The notes: generated by a model from the sequence alone, not told the origin. DNA of 64,000 nt from Toxotes chatareus (GCA_016801885.1 JAFBJY010000401.1:124001-188000); one strand, 5' to 3'. Counted from the first letter of the stretch, positions 1 through 12,579 are shown. A program made the numbers and translations.

Positions 1-119
1 CCAGTTTGGAAATGCTTAATTATTAGTTTATCTGCTTTGTTGAGCAAAAAAAAGCCAGGACCAGGTTTTTTTTTTTTATCTCTGTGTATGTTCTGATTGG
101 ACTTTTAAAGCAGTTCAAA

Positions 120-1437
120 AAAAAGACTGTCTCTAGGGCTTGGACCTCTGTCTGGTGTGCACATTTAAACACTGGATCCAAGAGCCATTTCTTAATAATT
201 TATTTTGGGAAAGAAACCCAGGCATGAGAGAATTCTCCCCTAGTCTGTTCAGACATCGCCATGCCCATGTGTGAAGTCCCTAGCTTTCACATAATTACCA
301 GCCAGTGGACCTCAGGCAGCAACATATTCCAGGCAGGGCACCCCAGACACATGCCTCCCCCTGTTTTCCAGCCTCTTCCCAAGCTTCACACAGCGTGCTG
401 CCATCCCACCCAGGTCTCTGTAGCCCAACAGCAGCAGTCTAAGTGCCACGATCCCATGTGTACCCAAGCACACTGCCTCCAACCTGTGCACTCCAGAGCC
501 AACCATCCTCTTACTCCCTTGTGCATTAGTACTCAAGCCCCCACTAGTCTCTGTACAGCATACACCAACCCCATTAGCAGTGCAGAGTACGGGTATTTCA
601 CTCATACTGCCCAAATGCAACCTCGTGGTTTACTCATCCCAGTCTGCATATCCCCTCAATCACAGCGTTATCCTGAGCCTGCCCCTGCTCCCTCCCTTCT
701 CAGCTTGTTCCTCATGCATCAGCACCAGCTACTCTTCCACCAGCCCCCAGCTGTATTTAATGACTCCCACCCAGATATTCTTCACGTATTGAAGCATTCC
801 TCATTCCCCAACTTCACGCAGGAAGGGCCCCCTCATGAACTTCCAAATGTTGAAGATGGCTCTTAACAATCTTTACCTCCAGGATGAACCAGAACTGCAT
901 AAGTACCATATTCTATTAGACCATCTGCACTCTGAGTTCAGCCCGCCATATTGCTCTCTCTCTCATATGCTCAAGGACCCACTAATTCTATACCATGGTT
1001 TCAAGTGTTTTAGAGCAGGTACATGGCCACACCACCTTTGCTCTAAAAGAAATACAGTCCATCCTGAATCTTCTCCCAGAGTTCCCTGCTGGAAAAATGC
1101 AGAGAGTTTTCAAAGGTTTGCAGTTAGAGGTGGAGTCTCTTTGGCCCAGAGGGGGGAGCAGAACTTGTTTTGTGCATCTTCATGTACATCGGTTGCTGAG
1201 TAAGTTAATAAGTGAGCTTTGTGGCTAACTATGCCAAGATATGCCTTTACATGTTCACCCTAATGAACATTGTAATCTGGTACATTTCTCCCTATGGCTC
1301 CAAGAAGAATCAGGAGCGCCGGCTGCCAGCTTCCAGGCATCCACTCTCTGGGGTCAAGTTCTTCTCAAGCCCCCCCTGTCAGAGATGTATAGTCAGAAAT
1401 CAAGCTCTCTCCTTGTCCTGTTATGAGATTCTTTAAC
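120..1437. mobile_element. Unclassified ~1.3 kb insertion in unit A intron
   Basis: Units C and D read straight from 'ctttaaagcag' into 'tccctgtctcttctag' (C) or the same with one change (D). Unit A has about 1.3 kb between these points, and unit B has the same insertion at about 16,752-17,996. A short CAGT at each edge could be a target duplication, but I see no convincing terminal repeats. The 201-codon open frame across 261-866 is rich in Pro, His and Ser and matches no family I recognise. It is broken in B, so I do not call it a gene. A degraded LTR or other retroelement is possible. Confidence 0.55.
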
Positions 1438-1457
1438 ACAGTCCCTGTCTCTTCTAG

Positions 1458-1583
1458 AAAGCAATAGACGTCCAAAGACCAAACAAATGGAGAAGAAGAG
1501 AGTATGAAGAAGACATTACAGATGAAAACACCCATGAGTTACTGACTACCTCCCTCCCCCCTTGGACCCCAGTAATCCAGTTG
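1458..1583 (+). pseudogene. ZNF638-like exon before the C-terminal finger, unit A
   Basis: The acceptor ends cttctag and the donor is gtatgac. It encodes the Lys/Asp/Glu-rich linker that leads into the 'PPFD.SNPVG' segment just before the matrin finger. Counterparts are 18,015-18,139 (B), 36,755-36,876 (C) and 57,028-57,148 (D). Small indels (for example aaatgg where C has aag) put the body of the exon out of frame with its end. The exon borders are conserved; the reading frame is not. Confidence 0.55.
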
Positions 1584-2046
1584 GTATGACACAATGTTAG
1601 AAAAAATCCTAACCAATTCAGCCAAGACTCAGAGACTACTCAGAGCTTTAGAATTTATTCTTGCAAGAAGGAGTCTACATCAAACCATGAATCAAGAATG
1701 ACATCGACTCAAAGGAGAGAAGTCTCTATGTCTTCTTATACACACAGGAGCCTCACCTCCACTGACGTCTGATACTCAAAGTCATAGTCTAAACATGCAT
1801 ACATGCAGCCGGGTCTCCTTGAGTGTCTGACTTGTATCTGTGTGTGAAGATCAACATGGACCGGACAGGCTCTAAGTATCTGTTCCAAAGGGAACAATGT
1901 GCGCCTTTGCCTGTAGTTCAAGGTATTGTAGTCATTGCTGCAGAATATAACAGTGGTATGTCCAACTCATTATTTTTCCATCACACTATTTATTCACTGT
2001 GATTGTTCATCACTGTTTTCTTTACATGTGTATTTCCACAGTCACT

Positions 2047-2049
<3 letters not shown>

Positions 2050-2089
<40 letters not shown>
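2050..2089. repeat. (GT)20 microsatellite
   Basis: Perfect GT dinucleotide run just upstream of the zinc-finger exon acceptor, in the same place as the runs of units B and C. It is probably the polypyrimidine side of the intron. It produces the poly-Val/Cys and poly-Thr/His spurious frames here. Confidence 0.95.
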
Positions 2090-2090
<1 letters not shown>

Positions 2091-2096
2091 TTGTAG

Positions 2097-2427
2097 GTAT
2101 GGAGTTCTTAGTCCTAAAGACCTCTTTCTCTTCTGTACAGTATGTAATTCATTCTTCAGCAGAAACTCAAAGAAGCTTGAGATCAATCTATCAAAACCAT
2201 CAAACACTACGAGAAACCCAGCGGTAGGCAGCAGCTCAAGGTTACTTGTTGCAGTTTCTCCCTCTTTATTCTGGCTCCATTTTCACACTTACTGTCATAC
2301 AGGTGATAAAACGCCCAATGCAGTGTCTGCTAAAGAGTGTTTTCCTTTTTTCCTCCTCTCTGTAGAAATAATTTGCAGACTGGAGAAGATCGCAGAATGT
2401 GGACGTGACAAACCAGACCCCAGCTGA
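2097..2427 (+). pseudogene. C-terminal matrin-type zinc-finger exons, broken, unit A
   Basis: Two exons, 2,097-2,223 and 2,366-2,427, separated by a short intron and ending at the same TGA as unit C. The start 'GMEFLV' is readable. A two-base insertion around 2,122 moves the C-x2-C half ('FCTVC') into another frame. Further indels around 2,170-2,190 remove the H-x5-H half, which in C reads N-H-C-K-T-I-K-H. As written, no zinc finger can be made. The indels resemble long-read errors (see findings), so the break may not be biological. Confidence 0.65.
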
Positions 2428-2910
2428 ATGTGGCTGTGAAGCTTTTCACTCACTTTTGCCATTCCCTCCTTTTGTACTTCCGCCTCTTTATTTCTTACCA
2501 AGGTCCAGCAGATTCTCGCTACCTGTATAGATTAGTCTCATGTCTCCATTTCTAAATATGACGTCTGTAAAATGTATTTGCATTAATTCGTGGCTTTACG
2601 TCATTCACAACTCTCAGTGTCTCATAATATTTGATAGAAGTCTTCGTTATCAATGATTTATAGCATCATAAACCACACACTGTCATCAATAATAACCTTA
2701 GTTAAAGATGAAAATCTCACTGCATCAACTTCTGTATCTTTTACACCTGTATTGATTTTCATTGGCATGTGTACAGTAAATTACATGCTACATTATTTTC
2801 CACTGTCTGCTACTCACACTATTTGCTATTCTATATGTTGCCTGGCATTTCATTTATAGTGCTTATATCCAAAGGGCTTTATATTTGGCTCTTGGTTTAC
2901 CCATTCAAAT

Positions 2911-2928
2911 ACACACACACACACACAC
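2911..2928. repeat. (CA)n microsatellite
   Basis: Short CA run immediately left of 'ctgatggcagtgcttgcc'. In unit D the GT run before the finger exon is joined directly to this point, which makes it the likely right edge of D's deletion. Confidence 0.85.
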
Positions 2929-3766
2929 TGATGGCAGTGCTTGCCACTTCTGCATGTGGAGTAGGAGGAGCTGAGGATCAAACTGCCAGCCTAGTCTCCA
3001 GGCAGCTCCTCCCCGCAGTGAGAGCCACTGGCCACACGCCTTTAGACAACCTTTGGCATGACTACAGCCAGTGGACGCCCACGCCTCAGTGGACTGTGGG
3101 TAAACATTCAAACCAGGGATCCTTTGTGTGGACCTCTCAAGTCCCAGCTTATTAGCAGGACATTTATTCTGCAGCACAAGATGGCACTGCACTCTCTTCT
3201 AGCTCAGAGCATCAACTTGTTTCTTGACACAGTCTACAAATCCTTCTCTTACACTCACAAGGCTTCATATCATCACTTAGATTAGCTTTTCTGTGTGTCA
3301 GAGTCTTGTGCTACCGTGGAGTGTCATCAGGTTCAAGGTGACTAAACCATGGCCATAAACTGTTTCCTTCATTATGAGTCAAAAGATCTTTTCACAGATA
3401 TAGCATAGATAGATCGATTCCATCAATGGATTTCTGTGGAGCAGGCCAAATCATCATAAGCTTTGCCTCAGCATGCTGCTGGGGACAGTGGCAGCATCAG
3501 ACGGGCCAGTCTTCATAGCGGTCTCAACAACAAGGTATGACAAGGCACCAGGCTGGCTAGTCCAGCTTCAGGTGCTAGCCGGGACAGAAGATCAAAGCCA
3601 ATTAGGGCAGCATAGTGGACCATTACCTTTCATCAAGGTGGGAGAGAAGATTCAGCTTCAACTAAAGTTGGGCATTCAAACAGGAGCTCCTCTCTGCAGA
3701 ACAGCAATTGTAATTGGTCAATATCACTCAGATAGAAGAATGCAGCAATTCATCAATTCATTAATC

Positions 3767-3768
<2 letters not shown>

Positions 3769-3808
<40 letters not shown>
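3769..3808. repeat. (TA)n microsatellite
   Basis: About 20 TA repeats at the left edge of the Tc1-like relic. The matching run in unit B is at 20,214-20,245. Tc1 elements target TA dinucleotides, so the run may have grown from the insertion site. Confidence 0.9.
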
Positions 3809-3809
<1 letters not shown>

Positions 3810-3812
<3 letters not shown>

Positions 3813-4430
3813 AGTAGGAAAAAGTTCTTTTAACACCATTCAAATTCTCGCGACAATCTCTAAATATCATGAAATATTTGCAGAAAAAATCTTTGGGATT
3901 TCACAAGGTGTGGCTGCATCAGGATGCCAGACACAAATCATTTCTTTTGTTTATTGTTATCAAGACAAAACAGCGTGCTAAAGTAAATTTCATGAGTCAA
4001 TACGTCAGTTCTCAACATTGTCGGAATCAAAGTTAATAAACTGCAAAGTAACGTGTTCAAAATTGAGCAAAAATAAATTAACCATCACATAACAAATTCA
4101 TATTTAGTACTCCGCCATTAGCACGAGGTAGCGCTTTAATCCTGGCTGGCATGTTCTCCACTTCTAGCCTTTTCTACACTGCTGAGGGGTAATCTTTCTC
4201 CCATTCTTCTTCAATTACTGTTTTTAATTCTTCCAGATTCTTTGCTTAAAACAGACCTTTTGATAATCCAGCAAAGATTTTCAATGGGGGCTCATGTCCG
4301 GGGATTGAGCTGACTACCTAACACCTGGATATTGTGCCCTGCAGCCAAGTTCTACTTGACCTGATGCGTGGCAAGGCATTATATTACCAAAACATCCGCT
4401 CAATTCTCCACTGTGCATTTCTGGCGCATG
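3810..4430 (-). mobile_element. Tc1/mariner-like relic, unit A
   Basis: Minus-strand 3' part of a Tc1-like transposase. The region 4,100-4,380 corresponds to 38,000-38,320 in unit C, where the minus strand reads '...WPAQSPD' followed by 'PIEN', the hallmark stretch of Tc1 DDE transposases, and then 'LVENMPARI'. Here it is broken by many indels, and the N-terminal half retained in C is absent. The insertion is present in all four units and therefore predates the duplications. Confidence 0.65.
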
Positions 4431-4679
4431 TATGTATGTATGTAATCTTTCGAGCTGCATTTATCACTTTTGCCTTATCTATATCTGGTAACGTGCTCTA
4501 CTTGTAACTTGGATATTTCCTCAGTTGCAAGTTGCTGATGTGGATTCAACAAGATATTTCTTCTTAGTTACAATTTGAAGAACTACTGTATGAGGGTCGA
4601 AGAGCAGAGGATAATATGATTCTAACCTTTATTTTATTGCTATCAATTCAATTTATTCTTTATTCATTATATAGCCTAT

Positions 4680-4945
4680 GTAGAAAAGAGAATCCTCTCT
4701 TTCTCACAGAGAGAGAAGAACTCTCTGAGAAAGAGAGAGAGAAGAACTCTCTGAGTTTGACAGAGAAAGTAGGTGTCTCTTTCTCACTGAGGGAAAGGAG
4801 AATCTTTCTTTCTCTCAGAGTATGTATGAACTCTGAGAGAAAGAGAGAGAAAATCCTGTGGACAGAAGAGAAAGAATAGAGAAGTTGGAGGTAGAGAGAA
4901 GCAGAGAAAGAGAGAGTTCTCTCTTCTCTTTCGTGGAGAAAAGAG
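4680..4945. repeat. GAGA/TCTC alternating tract, unit A
   Basis: Blocks of (GA)n-rich purine sequence alternate with CTCT-rich pyrimidine blocks, so the tract is largely self-complementary. Counterparts are about 21,078-21,335 in unit B and the larger 39,960-40,640 in unit C. Arg/Glu- and Leu/Ser-rich frames on both strands are by-products. Confidence 0.8.
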
Positions 4946-4951
4946 GGTTAG

Positions 4952-5395
4952 CGCATGCAGTGAAGCGGCCTCACATTGAATTATCGCAAATTAAAGTTAA
5001 TAGAAATTAAATAAATATACTTATATACATAAAAGTGGGCAAAAATATACAATCACACATAACAACAGCAGAAGGGCAATGATATAGGATAAAATAAATA
5101 TAATTTTATTGATTTGAGAATAAAAAAATCAAAGAATAATATACAAATAAAATATAGAATAAATATTCTGAATAGTACACAAATCCTTCATCACAAATGA
5201 AAGCACACTTCAGGAAATCTAATTAACACTATTGCACCAAGAGAAAAAGAAAAAACTCAACCAAAACCTGAGCTTGCTTCTTGATGCAAATCACTTAATA
5301 ATGTCAATATAATAAAATCTGTTCTCTATTGAACATTTGATACTGATGAAGGCAAGGCCAGAGTAGAAGCCAGCCAAAACTGCCACTGGCGCGTT
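4952..5395. mobile_element. ~440 bp AT-rich insertion shared by units A and B
   Basis: Unit C reads 'gggttagcg' directly into 'ttacggaaaacgct'. Units A and B have about 440 bp of AT-rich sequence between these words. It has no coding potential and no obvious terminal inverted repeat, so its class is unknown. Its presence in A and B only supports their sister relationship. Confidence 0.5.
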
Positions 5396-6311
5396 ACGGA
5401 AAACGCTCTGTTTCTCGTTGAGGAGGGCTAAAGAAGGCCATGCTCTCTTCTCGCCCTTCCTCTCCATCGATAGAGACAGAAAGAGAGAGGAAAAGTTCCT
5501 GGATTCTATCTGTCTCAAGGAGAGAGAGGGAAGCCTTCAGTACCCCTGCTCTCTGCCTGACAGAGAGAAGAGAGAGATCCTCGATCTTCCTTTCTCTGTT
5601 AGAGAGAGGAAACCCAGAGAAAAATAGGTGCAAAACTCTAATAATGGCATACATATTTCCATTTCAATACATTTCAGTCAACCTCAATCTGGGAATTTAA
5701 GCATCTCTTCAGCTTTCTCTCATTCCTGAGGGAGAAAGAGAGAAAACTCTGTGTTTCTCTAGGAGAGAGAGAGAAGGACAGAGTCTGGCGTGGCCCGGGC
5801 CATCTGTACCAGTTCTCCTGGACAACTCTCACAGACGCTCAAAAATGAACCGTTATCAGTAAGGATCCGCAGCATGAGCGACTGAAAGCGACCGAATGCC
5901 CCAGCAAAGACGTTGGTAGCCTGAGACACCGGCGAGACCAACAGAGCTGTCCCTACCAGAAACACTGAGTCAGTGAAGGAAGGCTCCTCATTTATATCAT
6001 CTGCCGTTGCTGCAGTGACGTCGGGAGCGTTGCCTGGGGATCAAAGGCAGGTGAGATGGTGACGTCAAGGAGCCACACCTCCTCTGAGCTGTTGCTCCAC
6101 TGGGATGCTTTTTGCTTTGACTGCATTCACAGTTAAATCCCTACAAAGTGTTGCGAGTGAAAATCCCAGCAAGTGTAGGGTGTCTTGATACACGTCGATT
6201 GTTGAAAATTCGTAAAAGTACCAAAGACAGTGGAAAGAATAAAATGATCAAGTGCAGCTCTACACTTTGATTTGAACATTTGTCGTGGCTATTCTACTTA
6301 ATACTGTGTCT
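5053..6311 (+). repeat. 1.26 kb direct repeat, identical to 21,437-22,695
   Basis: Every segment I compared is identical to the second copy at one constant offset (16,384 bases), with no net indel. It covers the end of the AT-rich insertion, a GA/CT tract and the CRE-bearing tail. Upstream the two units diverge strongly. Downstream, similarity ends abruptly at 'atactgtgtct'. Sequence alone does not distinguish recent gene conversion from an assembly duplicate. Confidence 0.9.
6060..6067. promoter_or_regulatory. CRE-like palindrome TGACGTCA in conserved tail
   Basis: Perfect 8-bp cAMP-response-element consensus in a locally CpG-containing stretch. A near match (TGACGTCG) lies about 45 bp upstream. 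Unit B has the same site at 22,444, and unit C has a perfect site at 40,880. Whether it is used is unknown. Confidence 0.35.
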
Positions 6312-7125
6312 ACATGATCATCCACAGCTGAAGCTCATTCATGCACCCTGTCCTGGCAAGATGCTACATGGACCACAGATCCATGTCTCTGTAGCTAAAA
6401 TGTTTTTCCTTGAGCCCTATTCAAATGTGACTCTGAAATTAAACTATTCAAAATAAACAGAATAAAGATAAGAATTGAAAAACTATCAACAAACTCAGAG
6501 CAAGAGCTTCATAAATACCTTTATTGGCTTAACTGTATTCTATTTCAACATTTGTATCAACTGTCAATATCAGTTTATTTTCCTAACTAGTTATTGTAAA
6601 TAACACATATTTAATGTGCCTTTATTCATTTGTGGTCACAGTTATATTGGTTTCAATAAACCTACTGTAACCCTAACAGTACGAAAATTGAGTTCATTTC
6701 TATGAACTACTCCGCTTGTGTTTTTCCAGATTTACCATAAAGTTCATAACAATCTAACAGGATGCTTTTGGTGAATTAATGTTTTCAGTGTCATTAAAAT
6801 TGGTACAAGTAAAAAAGCACATGCCATTGAGAAAGTTACAGACATTCCAATATAGACAGCAATATTAAATCAATATTTCTATTATTTATGTAGTTGATTA
6901 AAGCATACAGAAATGGAAAATTAATTTTCATAAATTGTGGGAAAACCTCTATCAGTGTGTGTTCTTGATGGTTGGCAATAGGAGGCAAATCCAGATAAGG
7001 TATGAAAAAGAAAAGCAACAAAATCGCAAGAGCAAGAGCTTCCAGCAAATACTTAGCTGTACATTAAAAAGTGGATTCATTTCAAGAATTGTGTTAACCA
7101 TCAATATCAGCAGAAAGGTATGAAA

Positions 7126-8450
7126 GAATGGAATAAGGAAAAAAACAAAACTACTATACCTTTGTCCTTCTGTTCCTCAGAGCTAATATGTCAAGGTGAT
7201 CATGGACTCAACCTGCTACCTCCGACTGCACTCCACTGCCACATGAGTCGGTGGGGGTCTGGGAACAGCAGAAGGATCTCCAGACATCTAGCAAAACATC
7301 ATCACCTCCACTCAGCATCATCTCATCCCCTGTTCAACCATCTAAACCTGATGCTTACAGACCAGGATCAGGCCACATGAGAAGAACTCCCACAGCTGGG
7401 TGAGAATACATCTGGGGACAAAGTTTCATTGAATGATCTCAGACTACACGCTGTACACGCTTGAGCTACTATCATGATCACCAGAGAAAGAAAGACAGAG
7501 TTGACAAGGATCACACGGTAGCCTTAACTATATACAGGGTGCCTAACCCAGCTGGCGGATTAGGACGGCTGGCTGGGACGAGGACGTGGCTGCGGACGGA
7601 ACACGTGTGGAGGTGACACTGGGCAATATGACCTCAACATCTGTTTTGACTGTCAACAAAGTGAGGACATTTCAAGCTGTTACAGAAGAATGGCCTCAGC
7701 AGACTATGTCTTGCTGCAAAGTGAGGCGGAACGGGGCACGTAGGAGAGAGCAATCTGACCGCAGCAACACTGACCACAGACTACAGGAGGTAACACACAC
7801 ACTAAGCTTGCAATAAAGACCAGTTTTGCTCGAGATCACAGGACATGTCACCCACCCACTACACTGCACAGAGGGAGAAACTGAACAGACATGTATTGGC
7901 TGACAAAGAAGGCTGCTGTCTCTGTATCTCTCCATTCACAAGATGAATGCTCATGGTGCGCCCCACATGTGTCGCTGGCAAAATCCCGCCCACTGACATG
8001 GCAGGATATGGGACCATGGACCCAGACAACAGACTCCTCCTGATTTCAGGTGGTCCATAATGGGATCCCAGAACATCAAAATATATGGAAAAGATGTATA
8101 AAACATACTTCACTGCCTTGTCGATGTAATGTTGCTGGATCTCAATACACACACACCACCTTGCATGCTTTTACATGACATCAGCGACATGCTTGTCTCA
8201 TTCGAGGCGCGCCTGTTTGTATGTGCCACACAAATATGACGTAATATTGAGGAGCCACAATTTTGTAGTTCACTCCAAAATCTCAGATTACAGATCATGC
8301 ATGAAACAACATCCATTCAAACCAGAAGTTTAAAATGGTATCAGGCCTGTTTTTGATTCATTTCTAGGTTGAGCAGCAGTCCCATACACTCTGTCAGAAC
8401 ACCAATGTTAAGAAAACTTGTATAGATCAACCTTACTGAGTGACCACTTG
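7126..8450. other. No recognised gene
   Basis: AT-balanced sequence between the unit A tail and the retroviral pol remnant. Only short frames occur, none with a family signature I recognise. The 5' part of the retroelement (gag/protease) would be expected here but I could not identify it. Confidence 0.5.
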
Positions 8451-8469
8451 TGCAGATTTGCAAGGTAAA

Positions 8470-11250
8470 TGCTGCAATATATCCTCAGCATTTCAAGTTT
8501 CCCCAACCACACAATTTTGTCGTTAAATCCACCTAATGCTACCTTATTTCTCCATTGATCTTGCAAATGTTTTTTCTCCGCCCTGCTCATCCAGACAGTC
8601 AATTTGGTTTATGCTTTTGATGGTAAAGGCTACACTTGGACTCGCTGTCCACAGGATATTCAGAAAGTCCTGGAGTATTCTGATCATGCGATTAGTTTAT
8701 GAGCCCATTTGCCTTTTTAGGTTCTGCCATTGTTACAGTATGTTGATGATTTGTAGTCCATCACAGGAAGTATGTAAATAGATACAATAGCATTGCTAAA
8801 CACCTAGCAAACAATGGCCATAAAGCTAGCTTTGTCAAAACTGCAGTTTGTTTAGACTTCAGGTTCCATATTTGGGTCATAGGATCACAGCAGAGAGCAA
8901 CTTTCTCCCAAAAAACATATTGAAGCAGTTCAATCTGTATCAAAACCAACCACCAGCAAATGAGTTTTGGCATGACGGCCATACGCAGACAGTGGATCCC
9001 AATTATCTAGAGAGAGAGAGAAACTTCTTCCATGATTCATGGTAACAGTCTGTGTGCACATGACAGACTGACTTACCGACTAACTGATGAGCCTTCACTG
9101 ACTTAAAGGCTTCGCAGGCTGCCCAACACTGGGGCCAAGCAAACCCTGACTGTCCCTTTTTACTCAATTTGTTGTCCAGGAAGGACGGATACATGACTCT
9201 GGTTTTGACACAGGAGCATGGGGCAGACTGAGAGCTGTAGCTTATATTTCCACCAAGCTTGATGCTTTGCTGCTGGTCTCCCTCTTTGTCTGGCAAGAGC
9301 GGCGCTGCAGCAGAGAAGGCCGGGTTGCATCACGTGATGTTGTTGGAGATTTGACCTCAGGGTTCCCTATGCTGTTGCTCACATTCTCCCTGGCACATGA
9401 AGACCTCTCATCTCTGTACGCCCCTGCTAAGATATCACACTATTAATATTGGGCTTTGCTTGATAAGTGTTCAACATTACTGTCATGACGCAGTGTACTT
9501 AATCCAGCAACTCTCCCGCCACTGCAGCAGATGGGAGGAACACAACTGTCTTCAGATTCTTGATGACGTTTGCACACCCAGACCAGATCTTTCTACCAGG
9601 TCATACCGCCCAGACATGGAGCTGTTTGTGGATGGTTTGCTGTCTGCAACGTGGGACACAGGTGCTGCTCAAGTGGGCTTTGTGCATGGTGACACCACAT
9701 GACATTTTGCCCAGTGGCAAACTGCTATCACATTTTCAGCACAAGCTGCAGAACTTATAGTTTTACTGTGCCTGTAAACTGGGCTTCAGGTAAAACTATG
9801 AATATTTACAGACTCATGCTATATGCTTGAGTGGTACGATTTGGAAGCTCCTTCTGGCTACATGGAGGATTTCTTACATCTTCTGGCAAGCCTTATCTCA
9901 CACCTTATAAACCAGGCTCGCATTGTTGGATGTTATCCTTCCAGCATCCATCTCTTCTGTGATCAAATGTGTGAAGCCTACACTAACAATTCTGACCCTA
10001 TTTCTTATGAAATGCCAGCAGATGCTAGCCACAATGTTCGCTTCTGACCTTCACAGTTAACTGTTTGCTGTTGTCTAACACCCTGACACCTGCTCATCTG
10101 CTGGATATTTCTAATTCTGTGTGTCTCTTTCCACCTCAAGAGCGCACCATGTGTCAAAATTACTGCGCTATACTTAAAGACTCAGTGGATGGGTCCCAGA
10201 TAAAACCTGTTTTGCTACGTGCCTTTCCACTGTTATGCTAAACCGTCCCACCACATGTGGGCAAAGGGGAATGTGCTGCTGTTAATTCATCATGGTACAC
10301 ACGTGCTTTTCACCCCTGCACAGGACTTTGCAGGAATATAATCATTTGCAGCCAACAACGCATCAGGGGCTGTCTATATGTTGCCTGCTTGGTCATCCAC
10401 TGGCTGACAAACCTTTGATCATTTTAATGATGGATTTGGCTGAACCAACATCATGAAGTGTCATACTGTCTGTAAATTGCTGACATGTTCAGCAAATGGC
10501 TAGAAGTTTCCAAACAGGATGCTGGAGCGCTAAAGCACTACTAACTGAAATTATTCCTAGGTGGGCACCTTCAGTCATCAGTTAGTGATAATGGACCAGG
10601 TTTTGCCAACCAGGCCCTGGAAAAGAAGTGTCAGACTATCTTGGGTTTGACCACGCTATCATTGTTGTTCATATCATCCACAGAGTGCAGGGTGCTGGGA
10701 AAGAGAAAATACCATTAAAGCAAAAACTTACTAATGGCACCAAAGACCAGTTTCAGTCTTTCGTAGTTAAAGCCCTTCCACTGGTGTCAGTCCCACATGC
10801 GCACGCCCAATCAGAAACAAACATGGTTTGAGTCCATCTGAAATCTGGTAGGCCCTCGTAGGTGGAGGAAACCAGTTGGCGCATCCTCCCTGCCATAGGC
10901 AGGCATGTGATGATGCTACAGACACTGTGCCAACTTATCTACAACCCTGCCAGCATTGCATTCACAGGTGAAAAGTGCCCCTTGCCATCTTGCAGCCACA
11001 GCAGTCTCCTGCCACAACTTACAGCCTGAGATTGTCTCATCACAGACTACTACTGGAAACAGTGTCATCTCCAGGACCTGCTCAAGGTTCTACACCACTG
11101 AGATAGCCAAGGTAAAGGTTGCGAGAATAAGGTCAGAGTGGGTACACGCCAGCCATTGCAAACAGGTTCCTGAACCAACAGCCGACATCTTGACACCAGA
11201 GGAGGTAAGCCGCGAGGACATGAATTCACCCTAGACCCAGAGTAATGGTC
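8470..11250 (+). mobile_element. Degenerate class I endogenous retrovirus pol
   Basis: Several frames in the usual retroviral order. A reverse-transcriptase palm with Y-V-D-D-L is at 8,739-8,753, followed at once by an in-frame stop. RNase H follows, with an 'ELFVDG' strand whose Asp codon is at 9,631-9,633. The integrase core has the 'SDNG' motif with Asp at 10,587-10,589. The order RT, RNase H, integrase and the RT style suggest a gamma/epsilon-retrovirus-like element, a group well known in fish. Multiple stops and frameshifts break every domain, so it is a dead relic. I could not find paired LTRs or a convincing envelope gene. Confidence 0.75.
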
Positions 11251-11657
11251 TAAGAATAAAATTTACTCATCTAGATGTTGAGGAAGACAACTGGGTGTGC
11301 CGGCAAGTTGCCCCTAACCTGCAGCTGCGTTGGAACCATCGCAATATAAGAGTGAGGTGAAAAGCCGCCTCTCCACCAGTAGGCATGCCAAAGCTCTCAG
11401 TCACCCAGTAGCAACATGAGCCAGACCTTGGCATCCCTTCAAAATATGTGACAAAAGTCTCAGAGGTTCAATAGCTTATTATGCATTTTAGTCATTTGTG
11501 GTATTTCATATTTTTTCACATCTACACCACCAGCTAATGTTCATAACTCAACCAGTGCATCCTAACGTCATAATCTGAGCTGTAAAGTGACATGCACTCA
11601 CGGCCTGTTGATTTCGGCATGAAACTAATCTGTGGACATCTGGCTAAATTTCACAGC

Positions 11658-12125
11658 TCAACAACTGTGGCGAGGTAATATGTCCTGTTTTATGTGTGCA
11701 GCAGGCAGACCTAGAGTGTTATGATAGGTATTCCATTTGAAGGAGATGATTGTGTTTCCACCAGTACTAATTTGGTGGGCACGACTGTTGCTTAGCTCGA
11801 GGAGTCCGCCGAGTCTCCTCTTGGTCCTCATGTAATCTAGGATCCAGCAGCAGGAAGACTCCTCACGTTTACAAGGACATTCCACCACCTTTAAACAACA
11901 CACACATTGTTCGGTTATTATCGCCCCACCGTAACCAACTGGTCGGAATTGGACGGGCCCCACTAAATTGTAGGTATAGGCGGTATGAGGGATAGGTAAG
12001 CAAACCCATCCAGTTCCTGATGTTTTCTGGTTTGTGGAGAAAACAACCAGTTCTGTCCGCCTTTCAATTGACAGGCCTAGGGCTATGTAATGCTGGTACA
12101 GGAAATTGTTGTCATTCCTGAACAA
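11658..12125 (-). other. 155-codon open frame of unknown nature
   Basis: The longest unexplained open frame in this spacer, on the strand opposite the retroviral relic and just downstream of it. It has scattered Cys residues and no motif, signal peptide or repeat that I recognise. Antisense frames of decayed env or LTR sequence can look like this. I record it but do not claim a protein. Confidence 0.2.
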
Positions 12126-12579
12126 GCAGTTCCTGCAGTCACTGACTTTTCACCTTCAGCAGACTAGATGTATGGAATGGACCCTAACATACATTGACAG
12201 ATTGATGCCCTCGGTGTGCCTAATGAATCTAAGGCTAGGAATCAAATAGTTGCAGGGTTTAACCATTTTATCTGGGTAATGGCGAACAAAATGTTACCGG
12301 ATCAATTATATATCTATTACAATCAACAGCGTTTAATTACACTAGAGACTCCTTTTGAAGCCCTAGGACAGGGCTCTGGCAACCTGTGCTCCAGCATTTA
12401 TGTGGCTTTTCATCCCTCTGCTGTGGCTCCTCAGACTTTGGAAAATAAAGAACGTAGTATTAAATTTAAATGTTTTTTTTTTAGTCTGCCTTGCTTTTAA
12501 TATAATTCTAAATTTGAAGATTATGGTAGGATCTGCAATTAAAATAAAACGCTTAATTTCGTCAAAATATGCTATTGGT

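Larger units (their letters stand above)
1..7125 (+). pseudogene. Unit A: 3' part of a ZNF638-like tandem unit
   Basis: Leftmost of four tandem units. It begins in the intron before the penultimate coding segments and runs through the C-terminal zinc finger, the stop codon and a long 3' tail that also contains a Tc1 relic and a GAGA tract. Order and sequence match unit B (16,650-22,695) and unit C (36,640-41,570). The coding exons are frameshifted. Compared with C it carries two extra insertions (about 120-1,437 and 4,952-5,395), both shared with B. The end near 7,125 is where similarity to unit D (59,500) stops. The tail contains an internal duplication: the stretch around 6,497-6,530 recurs near 7,030, as it does in unit D at 58,893 and 59,430. 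Confidence 0.7.

Noticed and set aside
261..866. 201-codon open frame in the unit A insertion
   Set aside because: Pro/His/Ser-rich, matches nothing I know, and the same sequence in unit B (16,900-17,460) is frameshifted throughout.
1999..2427. 142-codon frame across the GT run and finger exon
   Set aside because: It reads through a microsatellite and an intron. The true coding parts are the two exons marked, and these are frameshifted.
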